This document shows, piece by piece, positions 6,319-14,355 of a stretch of DNA of 20,982 bases. The stretch spans positions 1-20,982 of the forward strand of contig CAYZDV010000025.1 in NCBI GenBank assembly GCA_964477275.1, in the 5' to 3' direction. Positions within the stretch are counted from its first letter, which is position 1. Every line of letters starts with the position of its first letter. Under the pieces are notes generated by a model. The model saw only the letters and a list, made by a program, of their open reading frames with translations, was not told the origin of the DNA and searched no databases. This stretch comes from CAYZDV01 sp964477275 (GTDB lineage: Bacteria > Acidobacteriota > Aminicenantia > Aminicenantales > Aminicenantaceae). The position numbers and the translations under genes were made by a program.

Positions 6319-8856
6319 TCAGTAGTCAAGAGATGAATACTCCATTTCGTCGAACTGGAGATATCGGTAAATTTCACCCTTATGAGGGAAAATCCTCTTC
6401 TTATAAACCGACAGGTACTCCTCAGGAGTGGGGAGCTTCCCCAGGAGGGCAGCCACTGCAGCCAGTTCTGCGGAGCCCAGATAAACGCGCGTATTGTCTC
6501 CCATGCGGTTTGCGAAGTTGCGGGTGGAAGTGGAAATAATGGTTGTCCCTGGTCGAACTCGAGCCTGATTCCCCATACACAGGGAACAGCCGGGAATCTC
6601 CGTTCGCGCCCCGACGCTGGCGTAGATGGAAAAATAACCTTCCCGTATCAACTGAGCCCTGTCCATCTTCGTGGGGGGCGTCAGCCAGATTCGCGTGTTC
6701 AGGTATCCGGCTCCATCAAAAATCTTGCCGGCCGCCCGGAAGTGACCGATATTGGTCATGCAGGACCCGATGAACATCTCGTCGATTTTGTCCCCGGCGA
6801 CATCGGAAAGAAGCTTCACATCATCCGGATCATTGGGACAGGCGACGATCGGCTCTTTGATTTTGCCCAGGTCGATTTCCAGAACCGCCGCATATTTCGC
6901 ATTCGCGTCCCTCTGGAGGAGAACGGGCTTTTCCAGCCATCTTCGACAGGCTTCAATCCTCCGTTTTAAAGCATCAGCTTCCTGGTAGCCGTCCTCGATC
7001 ATCTTCTCCATGAGGGCGATATTGCTCCGGAGATATCTGCTCACACTCTCTTCGTTAAGGGCGATGGTTCCGCCGGCTGCCGAACGCTCGGCCGTGGCGC
7101 AGGTCAGCTCGAAGGCTTGGTCCACGGGAAGGTCATCCAATCCCTCCATCTCGAGAATCCGGCCGTTGAAAATGTTTTTCTTTCCTTCTTTGGCCACGCT
7201 CAGCAGGCCTTCTTTGATGGCAACATAGGGAATGGCGTTCACCATATCCCTCAGGGTGATTCCCTCGTTCAATCTGCCCTTGAACACGACAAGGACCGAT
7301 TCCGGCATATCGAGAGGCATGAAGCCCAGTGTGCCGGCGAAAGCGACAAGGCCCGAACCGGCTGGAAAGCTGAGACCGATCGGGAAGCGGGTGTGCGAAT
7401 CGCCGGCTGTGCCCATGGTGTCAGGAATCAGGAAGCGGTTTATCCATGAGTGGATGACTCCGTCCCCTGGCCTGAGGGCAAGGCCTTTTCGCTCGACGAT
7501 AAACTGGGAGAGAGACCGGTGCATTCTCACGTCGGCAAGCTTCGGGTAAGCCGCGGTGTGACAGAAAGACTGCAGGAAAAAATCGGATTGAAATTCGAGG
7601 CAGGCCAGTTCCTTCAACTCATCGGCGGTCATCGGGCCTGTGGTATCCTGGGAGCCGACAGTGGCCATTCTCGGCTCGCAGGCCGTTCCAGGAAGGACGC
7701 CTTCACTCTCGCAGGCTTTGCCGACAATCTTCTGGGCCAGGGTATATCCCTGCCCCTTTCCGGGGGAGGGATTCTCGGTTGTCGCAAAGAAATCGGCCCT
7801 GCCAAGGCCCAGAGCCTCCCGTGACCTGGCCGTGAGCGCCCGGCCGATGATCAGGTTGAGACGCCCCCCGGCCCGGTACTCATCCCTGATGGTCACCGGC
7901 TGAAAGGTGAAGGATGTGATCGTCTCCCCTTCTTCGCTGGTGATAACCTGGGAGCGGGTATCGATGGCGAGCGTCTCACCGTTTTTAATCTTCGAGACAT
8001 CGCAGATGATCGGCAGCCCGCCTGAATCCTCAACGGTATTGAAGAAAATGGGGGCGATCAACCCGCCGATAACGACTCCTCCTTTCCGCTTGTTGGGAAC
8101 ATAAGGGATATCTTCTCCGATGTGCCACATGAGAGAATTGGTGGCTGATTTGCGGGATGACCCGGTACCGGCGACATCGGCGACAAAAGCGACCCTGTGG
8201 CCTTCATCTCGCCATTTCTTGATGGTGTCGATTCCTCCGGGAAAGCGTGTTTCTCCCATGGAAAAAGCGTGGAGGGGAATATCCGGCCTGCTCCAGGCGT
8301 ATTTGGCAGGTGAGAGGTCATCGGTGTTGACCTCGCCCTCCACTTTGAAAACCTTGACGTTGATTGTTTCAGGAAGGGCGGGCCTGGAGAGTAACCAATC
8401 CCCGTTGGCCCAAGACTGAAGAACTTCCCGGGCATGGCTGTTTTTTCGGGCTTTCTCCACCATTCTGTCAAAGGCGTTATAGATGAGGATGATGTTCTTC
8501 AGGGCATTGACGGTCTCGGGTGCGAGTTCCTCATCTTCTAATAAATCGAGCAAAGACTCGACGTTATACCCTCCGAGCATGGTGCCGAGGAGAAACACCG
8601 CCTTTTTCCTGGAGACCATGGGCGAGGAAACTTCCCCCCGGGAGACCTTCGTCAGCCATTCCGCTTTAACCCTGGCTGCCGGGTCGACACCAGGCGGAAC
8701 CCGATTCTCCAGCAGGCCCAACAGCAGAGATTCCTTGCTTCCGGGTGGATTCTCCATGAGCGTGCAGAGATCCTCTGTCTGTCCCGGGCTGAGCGGCAGT
8801 GGCGGTATTCCCTGCCGCAAACGCTCCTCCTCATTCTTGAAGTATGATTCCAGCAT
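6319..8856 (-). CDS. acnB: Aconitate hydratase B (AcnB type)
   Basis: It isomerises citrate and isocitrate, and in many bacteria also hydrates 2-methyl-cis-aconitate in the methylcitrate route. The 845-residue product is close to E. coli AcnB (865). The N-terminal HEAT-like domain specific to AcnB is present (MLESYFKNEEERLRQG...PPLPL, LLGTMLGGYN), followed by the swivel domain (VNTDDLSPA, GTGSSRKSATNS) and the aconitase core. The three 4Fe-4S cysteines are visible: C699 in FIGSCMTN, and C757 and C760 in GCSLCMGN. Spacing matches the family. The start is fixed by homology of its N-terminus. A GAGG immediately abuts the ATG, which is unusually tight, so initiation may be inefficient or use the AGAGA further up. 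It is read divergently from icd. With the mutase nearby, a propionate role is possible but not shown. Confidence 0.97.
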   Translation of the reverse strand: MLESYFKNEEERLRQGIPPLPLSPGQTEDLCTLMENPPGSKESLLLGLLENRVPPGVDPAARVKAEWLTKVSRGEVSSPMVSRKKAVFLLGTMLGGYNVESLLDLLEDEELAPETVNALKNIILIYNAFDRMVEKARKNSHAREVLQSWANGDWLLSRPALPETINVKVFKVEGEVNTDDLSPAKYAWSRPDIPLHAFSMGETRFPGGIDTIKKWRDEGHRVAFVADVAGTGSSRKSATNSLMWHIGEDIPYVPNKRKGGVVIGGLIAPIFFNTVEDSGGLPIICDVSKIKNGETLAIDTRSQVITSEEGETITSFTFQPVTIRDEYRAGGRLNLIIGRALTARSREALGLGRADFFATTENPSPGKGQGYTLAQKIVGKACESEGVLPGTACEPRMATVGSQDTTGPMTADELKELACLEFQSDFFLQSFCHTAAYPKLADVRMHRSLSQFIVERKGLALRPGDGVIHSWINRFLIPDTMGTAGDSHTRFPIGLSFPAGSGLVAFAGTLGFMPLDMPESVLVVFKGRLNEGITLRDMVNAIPYVAIKEGLLSVAKEGKKNIFNGRILEMEGLDDLPVDQAFELTCATAERSAAGGTIALNEESVSRYLRSNIALMEKMIEDGYQEADALKRRIEACRRWLEKPVLLQRDANAKYAAVLEIDLGKIKEPIVACPNDPDDVKLLSDVAGDKIDEMFIGSCMTNIGHFRAAGKIFDGAGYLNTRIWLTPPTKMDRAQLIREGYFSIYASVGARTEIPGCSLCMGNQARVRPGTTIISTSTRNFANRMGDNTRVYLGSAELAAVAALLGKLPTPEEYLSVYKKRIFPHKGEIYRYLQFDEMEYSSLDY

Positions 8857-8894
8857 CCTCTTTCTCTGGATTTAATATCCGAAATCCAGTATAG

Positions 8895-8922
8895 TGTATA
8901 TGATGTTCAGGGGTATTTGCAA
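8895..8922 (-). promoter_or_regulatory. Candidate acnB promoter
   Basis: On the minus strand TTGCAA (8917-8922) and TATACA (8895-8900) are separated by 16 bases, with an AT-rich palindrome starting at the -35 box and running upstream. It would start transcription about 30 nt before the acnB ATG. Prediction by consensus only. Confidence 0.4.
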
Positions 8923-9067
8923 AAATATTTTTGGGAGAGTCAGCGAAAAAAATCTGCATCTCGCGCAGTAGGAAGCATCTTTCCGTGATGAAGACCTATC
9001 TCAGGAGGATTAAAGAGGGTCAGGCTGGGTGTTGAGAAAACCGTGAGCAGGGCTGAGCGGGCATGGT

Positions 9068-9120
9068 ATACAAAATGGGGACTGTCCCTCTGGAGAAAAG
9101 GGACTGTCCCCATTTTGTAT
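9068..9120. repeat. REP-like palindrome with GGGACTGTCCC core
   Basis: Two 21-base arms (9068-9088 and 9100-9120) are inverted copies with a single mismatch, separated by an 11-base loop. Each contains ATACAAAATGGGGAC or its complement, and the sub-palindrome GGGACTGTCCC appears twice in the same orientation. Very similar AAAATGGGGAC/GTCCCCATTTT palindromes are, to my knowledge, dispersed in many environmental bacterial genomes, often near Y1-type (REP-associated) transposase genes. No such transposase is in this window. Confidence 0.85.
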
Positions 9121-9249
9121 GAGCGAAGCCCGAATCCGAGCGGGATTTCTTAGTCGGGGAAATTCCGCGTGCTTTCGATGCATCCAGCCTGAGCCCTACT
9201 CTTATTCGCTGTCACGGAAAAAAAGATACTTACCGCGCAGTATATTAGG

Positions 9250-9276
9250 TTGATTTTCCCCAAAAAAAAATATAAG
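9250..9276 (+). promoter_or_regulatory. Candidate icd promoter
   Basis: TTGATT (9250-9255) and TATAAG (9271-9276) are separated by 15 bases that include a run of nine A. The spacing is short, so this is a weak call. It lies about 50 nt before the icd start and faces away from acnB. Confidence 0.35.
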
Positions 9277-9325
9277 ATTCTTTCTTCTTTTCTCGTCATT
9301 TTATTCTCTCAATGGAGGAGTCATA

Positions 9326-10525
9326 ATGGATTATGCCTCAATTACCGGAAAGGCCAAAGACCACTTTGGCCAGCTTGTTGAGGAGCAGCTCGAGCGGGTC
9401 GAAGAGTTGAAAAAAGCCCAGGACTGGATGGATTATTCCAGGGTCAAGCCAGTCCTCATCGGCATTATTGGCGGAGATGGCATCGGCCCATATATCGCCA
9501 AGGAAGCCCGGCGCGTCCTCGAGTTCATCCTTCAGGCTGAGGTCAAGAATCAAAAGGTGGAGATGCGCAACATCGAAGGTCTGACCATCGAAAACCGCGC
9601 TGCCTGCAACAAATCCATCCCCGACGATGTTCTGGAAGAAATCAAAAAGTACCATGTCCTTCTCAAGGGCCCGACCACAACGCCCCGCAAGGGAGACCCC
9701 TGGCCAAACATCGAAAGCTGCAACGTCTCGATGCGGCGCCATCTGGACCTTTTCGCCAATGTCAGGCCTGTCAAAGTGCCCAAGGAAGGGATCGACTGGA
9801 TCTTCTTCCGAGAAAATACCGAGGGCGCTTACATCCTCGGCAGCAGGGGAGTCAACGTCACCGATGACGTTGCTTTCGACTTCACAGTCATCACCTCCCA
9901 GGGTGCGGAGAGGATCATCCGGCTGGCCTTCGAGTACGCCCGGAAGAATAAGATCAACCGGGTGACCATTGTCACCAAAGCCAATGTGATCAAGACGACC
10001 GACGGCAAATTCCTGGACACCGGCTACAGGATTGCCAGGGAATATCCCGAAATCGAAGTCGATGACTGGTATATCGATATCATGACCGCCAAACTTGTCG
10101 ACCCTAAACGCAGGACCCAGTTCCGGGTCGTCGTCCTGCCCAACCTCTACGGCGATATCCTGACCGATGAAGCCGCTGAATTCCAGGGCGGGGTGGGCAC
10201 TGCCGGCAGCGCGAACATCGGTAAACGCCATGCCATGTTCGAAGCCATTCACGGCTCAGCACCCCGAATGGTCAAAGAGGGACGCGCTCAATACGCAGAC
10301 CCCTCGAGCATGATCCGGGCCGCCGTCATGCTGATCAACCACATCGGCTATCCGGAAAGGGCGAAGAACCTGGAGATGGCCCTGGATATCTGCGGCCAGT
10401 ACGAAAAAAAGCTGGTGATCACAGGCCGTGATAACGGCGCGACCGGAGCTGAATTCGCTGACTATCTCATGGAGACGCTCCAGGACCCCAAGCTAAAAGA
10501 GAAGTGGGACCAGCACACAGCTTAG
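9326..10525 (+). CDS. icd: Isocitrate dehydrogenase (isocitrate/isopropylmalate family)
   Basis: It oxidatively decarboxylates isocitrate to 2-oxoglutarate. The 399 residues show the family fold: GGDGIGP (49-55), the substrate loop with S131, N133 and R137 in SCNVSMRRHLDL, then ANVRPVK, RENTEGAY with Y169, VTKANVIK, and the metal-binding LYGDILTDEAAE. S131 and N133 match isocitrate rather than isopropylmalate enzymes, as does the genomic context with aconitase and mdh. An N-terminal extension of about 40 residues precedes the usual first strand. In the cofactor loop HGSAP is followed by R314-M315 and the loop is about three residues longer than in E. coli Icd, so NAD versus NADP use cannot be assigned. 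Homoisocitrate or isopropylmalate use is less likely. The ATG follows GGAGGAG. First gene of the plus-strand TCA cluster. Confidence 0.9.
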   Translation: MDYASITGKAKDHFGQLVEEQLERVEELKKAQDWMDYSRVKPVLIGIIGGDGIGPYIAKEARRVLEFILQAEVKNQKVEMRNIEGLTIENRAACNKSIPDDVLEEIKKYHVLLKGPTTTPRKGDPWPNIESCNVSMRRHLDLFANVRPVKVPKEGIDWIFFRENTEGAYILGSRGVNVTDDVAFDFTVITSQGAERIIRLAFEYARKNKINRVTIVTKANVIKTTDGKFLDTGYRIAREYPEIEVDDWYIDIMTAKLVDPKRRTQFRVVVLPNLYGDILTDEAAEFQGGVGTAGSANIGKRHAMFEAIHGSAPRMVKEGRAQYADPSSMIRAAVMLINHIGYPERAKNLEMALDICGQYEKKLVITGRDNGATGAEFADYLMETLQDPKLKEKWDQHTA

Positions 10526-10583
10526 CGCTGAGAAGAAGACGTGGAGGCCCAAAGCGATCGGAAGCATTTTAACCTTATCAAAA

Positions 10584-10589
10584 TATAAT
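10584..10589 (+). promoter_or_regulatory. Possible internal -10 box before mdh
   Basis: A perfect TATAAT lies in the 87-bp spacer between icd and mdh, 24 nt upstream of the mdh ATG. No convincing -35 box is present at 16-18 bases, so an internal promoter is only possible. Confidence 0.2.
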
Positions 10590-10612
10590 CCAACATCAGA
10601 GGAGGTTTCATC

Positions 10613-11539
10613 ATGAGGAAAAAAATTTCAGTGGTCGGCGCTGGTCATGTCGGAGAAGTTACCGCATTCACCATTGCAGAGAAAGATCTGGGTGATGTTG
10701 TTCTTCTGGACATTGTCGAAGACATGCCCGTCGGGAAAGGGCTGGATATCCGTCAAGGAGGACCTGTCGGAAAATATGATTCTGCCGTGGTTGGAACAAA
10801 CTCCTACAAAGACACCGCCGACTCAGACATCGTGGTCATCACAGCCGGAGTTCCCCGCAAACCAGGGATGAGCCGGGACGAGCTCGTCGGCACCAACTTC
10901 GGGATCGTCAAGTCCGTCACCGAGCAGGTCGTCAAGTATTCTCCCAATGCCATTCTGCTCGTCGTCTCGAACCCGCTGGATGCCATGGCCTACACGGCCT
11001 ACAAGGTCAGCGGCTTCCCGAGGAACAGAGTCTTCGGGATGGCCGGAATCCTGGACACAACCCGCTTCAGGACCTTCATCGCCATGGAGCTCAACGTTTC
11101 CGTGGAAAGCATCCAGGCTCTGGTTCTCGGCGGACATGGAGACACCATGGTTCCCTTCTCCCGGTATACCACCGTCTCGGGAATCCCCCTTTCCCAGTTC
11201 CTTCCCCAGGACAAAATTGATGCTCTCGTCGAAAGGACCAGAGGAGGCGGCGGAGAAATCGTCAAGTATCTGAAAACAGGCAGCGCCTACTATGCCCCAT
11301 CCCTGGCCGTGATGGAAATGGTCGAATCCATCGTCAAGGACAAGAAGAAAATCCTTCCCTGCGCCGCTTATCTTGAAGGAGAGTACGGAATCAAAGACCT
11401 TTATTTTGGCGTGCCCGTCAAACTCGGTGCCGGCGGCGTTGAAGAAATCATCGAGATCGACCTGACTGACGAAGAGAAAGAGATGATTAAAAAATCGGAG
11501 GCGGCTGTCCGCGTCGTCATCGACCTCCTCAAATTCTAA
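10613..11539 (+). CDS. mdh: Malate dehydrogenase (LDH-like type)
   Basis: It interconverts malate and oxaloacetate with NAD. The 308 residues carry the dinucleotide motif GAGHVG (9-14), an acidic D33 at the end of the second strand that indicates NAD preference, the mobile loop with substrate Arg in GVPRKPGMSRDELVGTN, and the catalytic His in GGHGDTMVP. MAGILDTTRF is typical of the LDH-like malate dehydrogenases found in many deep-branching bacteria. The Arg in the PRKPGMSR loop favours malate over lactate. The start ATG has AGAGGAGG about 7 bases upstream. It sits 87 bp after icd and 5 bp before the fumarase beta gene. Confidence 0.95.
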   Translation: MRKKISVVGAGHVGEVTAFTIAEKDLGDVVLLDIVEDMPVGKGLDIRQGGPVGKYDSAVVGTNSYKDTADSDIVVITAGVPRKPGMSRDELVGTNFGIVKSVTEQVVKYSPNAILLVVSNPLDAMAYTAYKVSGFPRNRVFGMAGILDTTRFRTFIAMELNVSVESIQALVLGGHGDTMVPFSRYTTVSGIPLSQFLPQDKIDALVERTRGGGGEIVKYLKTGSAYYAPSLAVMEMVESIVKDKKKILPCAAYLEGEYGIKDLYFGVPVKLGAGGVEEIIEIDLTDEEKEMIKKSEAAVRVVIDLLKF

Positions 11540-11544
11540 ATGCA

Positions 11545-12099
11545 ATGGCCGAACACAGAATCGAAACGCCAGTATCCGACGAAACAATCGCCGAACTCAA
11601 GGCGGGAGACAGAGTTTTTATCACCGGCTATTTGTACACCGGCCGGGATGCGGCCCACAAAAAGCTGGTCGACCTCGTCAAGGAGGGCAAGGAGCTCCCG
11701 ATTGACATCAAGGGCCAGATCATCTACTACGTCGGTCCAACGCCCGCCAGACCGGGCAAACCCATCGGCTCAGCCGGCCCCACCACGAGCTACAGGATGG
11801 ACTCTTATGCTCCAACTCTCCACTCTCTCGGCCTCAAAGGTACGATCGGAAAAGGCTCAAGAAGCCAAGAAGTTAAAGATGCCCTGAAAAAGCACAAAGC
11901 CGTCTACCTCGCTGCTGTGGGCGGTGCCGGCGCTCTCATCTCCAAGAGCATCGAAGGTTCCGAAGTGATCGCCTATCAGGAACTGGGACCTGAAGCGATC
12001 AGGAGGGTCAAGGTCAAGGATTTTCCCTGCATCGTGATAAACGACATGTTCGGCGGAGACCTTTACGAGGAAGGCAAGAAGAAGTACCGGAAAGAATAA
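11545..12099 (+). CDS. Class I fumarate hydratase, beta subunit
   Basis: A 184-residue protein matching the C-terminal (beta) half of iron-sulfur class I fumarases, which interconvert fumarate and malate. Typical stretches are AGDRVFITGYLYTGRDAAHKK, IYYVGPTPARPGKPIGSAGPTTSYRMD, GTIGKG, and AAVGGAGALISKSI. The alpha subunit, which holds the 4Fe-4S cluster, normally lies directly upstream, but here the neighbour is mdh and no alpha gene occurs in the window. The L-tartrate dehydratase beta subunit is a close alternative, but the TCA context favours fumarase. No Shine-Dalgarno is visible; the ATG lies 5 bp after the mdh stop, so translation is probably coupled to mdh. The 123-bp spacer to sucC has no clear terminator. 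Confidence 0.93.
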   Translation: MAEHRIETPVSDETIAELKAGDRVFITGYLYTGRDAAHKKLVDLVKEGKELPIDIKGQIIYYVGPTPARPGKPIGSAGPTTSYRMDSYAPTLHSLGLKGTIGKGSRSQEVKDALKKHKAVYLAAVGGAGALISKSIEGSEVIAYQELGPEAIRRVKVKDFPCIVINDMFGGDLYEEGKKKYRKE

Positions 12100-12222
12100 A
12101 GTCCTGTTGCCAAGCAGACTCTCTCTGTTTGTCAGAGGAGGAATTTATTCCGATTCTGAGGGGAGATTCTCCACCATCTGGCGGAGGGAATAAAGCAAAA
12201 TTCATCCGAGAGGACACATCCA

Positions 12223-13401
12223 ATGAAAATCCACGAATTCCAAGCCAAACAGATTTTAAACAGGCACGGCGTTCAGGTTCCCCGGGGGGAAGTGGCTGAC
12301 AGCGCTACAAAGGCCCGTGAAATCGCAGAAACGGTCGGGCCCAAAGTTGTCGTCAAGGCTCAGGTTCATGCAGGCGGCAGGGGCAAGGGCGGCGGAATCA
12401 GGCTGGCTTCCAGCCCGGAGGAAGCGGAAAAAATCGCCGGCGAGATGATCGGGATGACTCTGGTCACCCATCAGACCGGAGCCGAGGGCAGGCGGGTCAG
12501 AAGGATTCTTGTCGAAGAGGCTCTGGAAATCGCCCGGGAGCTCTACGTGGGGATTGTTATCGACAGGGCCAGAGAGGCGGCCGTGGTCATGGCCTCCAGG
12601 GAAGGGGGCGTCGACATCGAAAAAGTGGCAGCGGAGACGCCCGAGCGGATTTTCAAAGAGTCCATCAACCCGGCCACCGGATTCCTTCCTTTTCAGGCAC
12701 GGAACCTGGCCTTCAAGCTGGGTCTTGAAGGTGAGACCTTCAAGCAGGGAGTGAAGTTCATCACCGGCCTTTGCAGGGCGTTCGAGGCCTGCGATGCGTC
12801 CCTTGCTGAAATCAACCCGCTGCTGGTGACGAAACAGGGAAATGTTATTGCTCTCGACGCCAAGATGAACTTCGACGACAATGCCCTCCCCCGTCATCCC
12901 GAGATCAACCAGATGAGGGATATGGATGAGGAAGAGCCGCTTGAAGTCGAGGCGTCCAGGCACAACCTGAATTACATCAAGCTGGATGGAAACGTCGGCT
13001 GCATGGTCAATGGTGCCGGGCTGGCCATGGCCACCATGGATATCATCATGCATTCTGGAGGCATGCCGGCCAATTTTCTCGATGTCGGGGGCGGAGTCTC
13101 GGAGGAAGCGGTCAAGAACGCCTTTAAGATTCTAGTCTCAGACAAAGACGTTAAGGCGGCCCTGATCAACATTTTTGGCGGCATCGTCCGCTGCGACCTG
13201 GTTGCCAGCGGCATCGTCAAAGCGGCCAAAGAAGTCGGGCTCAAGGTGCCCATGGTCGTCCGACTCGAAGGAACAAACGTCGAACTCGGAAAAAAGACCC
13301 TGGAAGAATCTGGCCTCTCGTTTTATCACGCCCAGACAATGAAGGAGGCGGCGGAGAAAGTTGTCCCCCTGGCCAGAGGTCAGGAAAGGAGTTCAGGATG
13401 A
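12223..13401 (+). CDS. sucC: Succinyl-CoA synthetase, beta subunit
   Basis: This is the nucleotide-binding ATP-grasp subunit of the ADP- or GDP-forming succinyl-CoA synthetase, which makes succinate with substrate-level phosphorylation. The 392 residues begin MKIHEFQAKQILNRHGV and include KAQVHAGGRGKGGG (nucleotide binding), AEINPLLV, ALDAKMNFDDNAL (metal binding) and GNVGCMVNGAGLAMATMD, with INIFGGIVRCD in the ligase domain. The length is normal. AGAGGA precedes the ATG by about 9 bases. The stop overlaps the sucD start by four bases (ATGA), showing strict co-translation. It connects succinyl-CoA from the cycle or from the methylmalonyl-CoA mutase to succinate. Confidence 0.97.
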   Translation: MKIHEFQAKQILNRHGVQVPRGEVADSATKAREIAETVGPKVVVKAQVHAGGRGKGGGIRLASSPEEAEKIAGEMIGMTLVTHQTGAEGRRVRRILVEEALEIARELYVGIVIDRAREAAVVMASREGGVDIEKVAAETPERIFKESINPATGFLPFQARNLAFKLGLEGETFKQGVKFITGLCRAFEACDASLAEINPLLVTKQGNVIALDAKMNFDDNALPRHPEINQMRDMDEEEPLEVEASRHNLNYIKLDGNVGCMVNGAGLAMATMDIIMHSGGMPANFLDVGGGVSEEAVKNAFKILVSDKDVKAALINIFGGIVRCDLVASGIVKAAKEVGLKVPMVVRLEGTNVELGKKTLEESGLSFYHAQTMKEAAEKVVPLARGQERSSG

Positions 13402-14267
13402 GTATCATCATCGATGAAACCACACGGGTGGTCGTTCAGGGAATTACCGGCGGAGAGGGAACGTTTCACACCCAGAGGATGCAGGAGTACGGGACAAAAG
13501 TCGTGGCTGGAGTCACTCCCGGAAAAGGAGGCACAACCCACCTGCGAGTCCCCGTCTTCAACACCGTATCTGACGCGGTGGAAAAAGAATGCGCCAACGC
13601 CTCAGCCATCTTTGTTCCCGCCTTTTTTGCGGCTGATGCCATCATGGAAGCCGCGGCCGCAGGAATTCAATGCATCGTCTGCATCACCGAAGGCATACCG
13701 ACTTTTGACATGATAAAAGCCAAAACATTTCTCATGGATAAAAACTGCCGCCTGATCGGACCCAACACTCCGGGCATCATCTCTCCCGGAAAATGCAAGA
13801 TCGGCATCATGCCCGGACACATCCACAGGCCCGGGACGATCGGAGTCATTTCCCGTTCGGGAACCCTGACCTATGAAGCGGTCGACCAGGTATCGAAGCT
13901 CGGCTTCGGCCAATCGACAGCTGTGGGAATCGGCGGCGATCCCATCGTGGGCATGAAGTTCATCGACCTCCTGAAGCTCTTCAAAGAAGATAGAGACACG
14001 GAGCTGGTCATCCTCATCGGCGAAATCGGAGGCACGGCCGAGGAAGAGGCAGCCGCCTACGTCCAGAAAGATTTCTCCAAGCCTGTGGTGAGCTTCATCG
14101 CCGGACAGACAGCCCCTCCTGGAAGGCGGATGGGCCATGCGGGCGCCATCATCGCCGGTGGAAAAGGCACGGCCAGGGAAAAAATGGAAGCCCTGGAAAA
14201 GGCGGGAGTCCACGTGGCAAAGAGCCCGGCCGAAATCGGACAAAAGGCCAAGGAGGCTCTGGGTTGA
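13398..14267 (+). CDS. sucD: Succinyl-CoA synthetase, alpha subunit
   Basis: The CoA-binding, phosphohistidine-carrying partner of SucC, 289 residues (normal). Visible motifs are QGITGGEGTFHTQRM (CoA/nucleotide fold), GVTPGKGGTTH, GPNTPGIISPG, GVISRSGTLTYEA, and the phospho-His loop RMGHAGAIIAGGKGTA with the active His at 247, as expected from E. coli H246. It starts at an ATG overlapping the sucC stop, preceded by AAGGAG. It ends the plus-strand TCA cluster. The 88-bp gap to the convergent peptidase gene contains short GC-rich repeats but no T-run, so no terminator is assigned. Confidence 0.97.
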   Translation: MSIIIDETTRVVVQGITGGEGTFHTQRMQEYGTKVVAGVTPGKGGTTHLRVPVFNTVSDAVEKECANASAIFVPAFFAADAIMEAAAAGIQCIVCITEGIPTFDMIKAKTFLMDKNCRLIGPNTPGIISPGKCKIGIMPGHIHRPGTIGVISRSGTLTYEAVDQVSKLGFGQSTAVGIGGDPIVGMKFIDLLKLFKEDRDTELVILIGEIGGTAEEEAAAYVQKDFSKPVVSFIAGQTAPPGRRMGHAGAIIAGGKGTAREKMEALEKAGVHVAKSPAEIGQKAKEALG

Positions 14268-14355
14268 TTGCTGATTCCCGTCCGGCCCGGCCGACGCCGC
14301 TGGTTGAGTCTCGTCGAGATCATTTACCTCGAACTGACAGAAGAGAAATCGTAAC

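Larger units (their letters stand above)
8857..9325. other. Divergent non-coding control region between acnB and icd
   Basis: This 469-bp region has no credible gene; the longest start-to-stop I noticed is a 15-codon frame at 8988 without a well-placed ribosome site. It holds candidate promoters at both ends, facing outward, and a REP-like palindrome near the middle. An AT-rich palindrome, AAAAATATTTTT (8921-8932), overlaps the acnB -35 box by two bases and extends upstream of it, like an UP element. Just after the REP-like repeat, CCCG and CGGG (about 9129-9144) could form a small extra hairpin. Confidence 0.7.

Noticed and set aside
8988..9035. 15-codon frame MKTYLRRIKEGQAGC in the acnB-icd spacer
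   Set aside because: The only upstream purine motif is about 13 bases away, and a frame this short is expected by chance.
9338..10252. 304-codon minus-strand open frame inside icd
   Set aside because: Antisense to a clearly conserved isocitrate dehydrogenase, with no recognisable domain or ribosome site.
11540..11887. Open frame starting at the ATG that follows the mdh stop
   Set aside because: It is an out-of-frame shadow of the fumarase beta gene, which matches its family over its full length.
14268..14355. Terminator between sucD and the convergent peptidase
   Set aside because: Short GC-rich repeats are present but none is a stable stem followed by a T-run.
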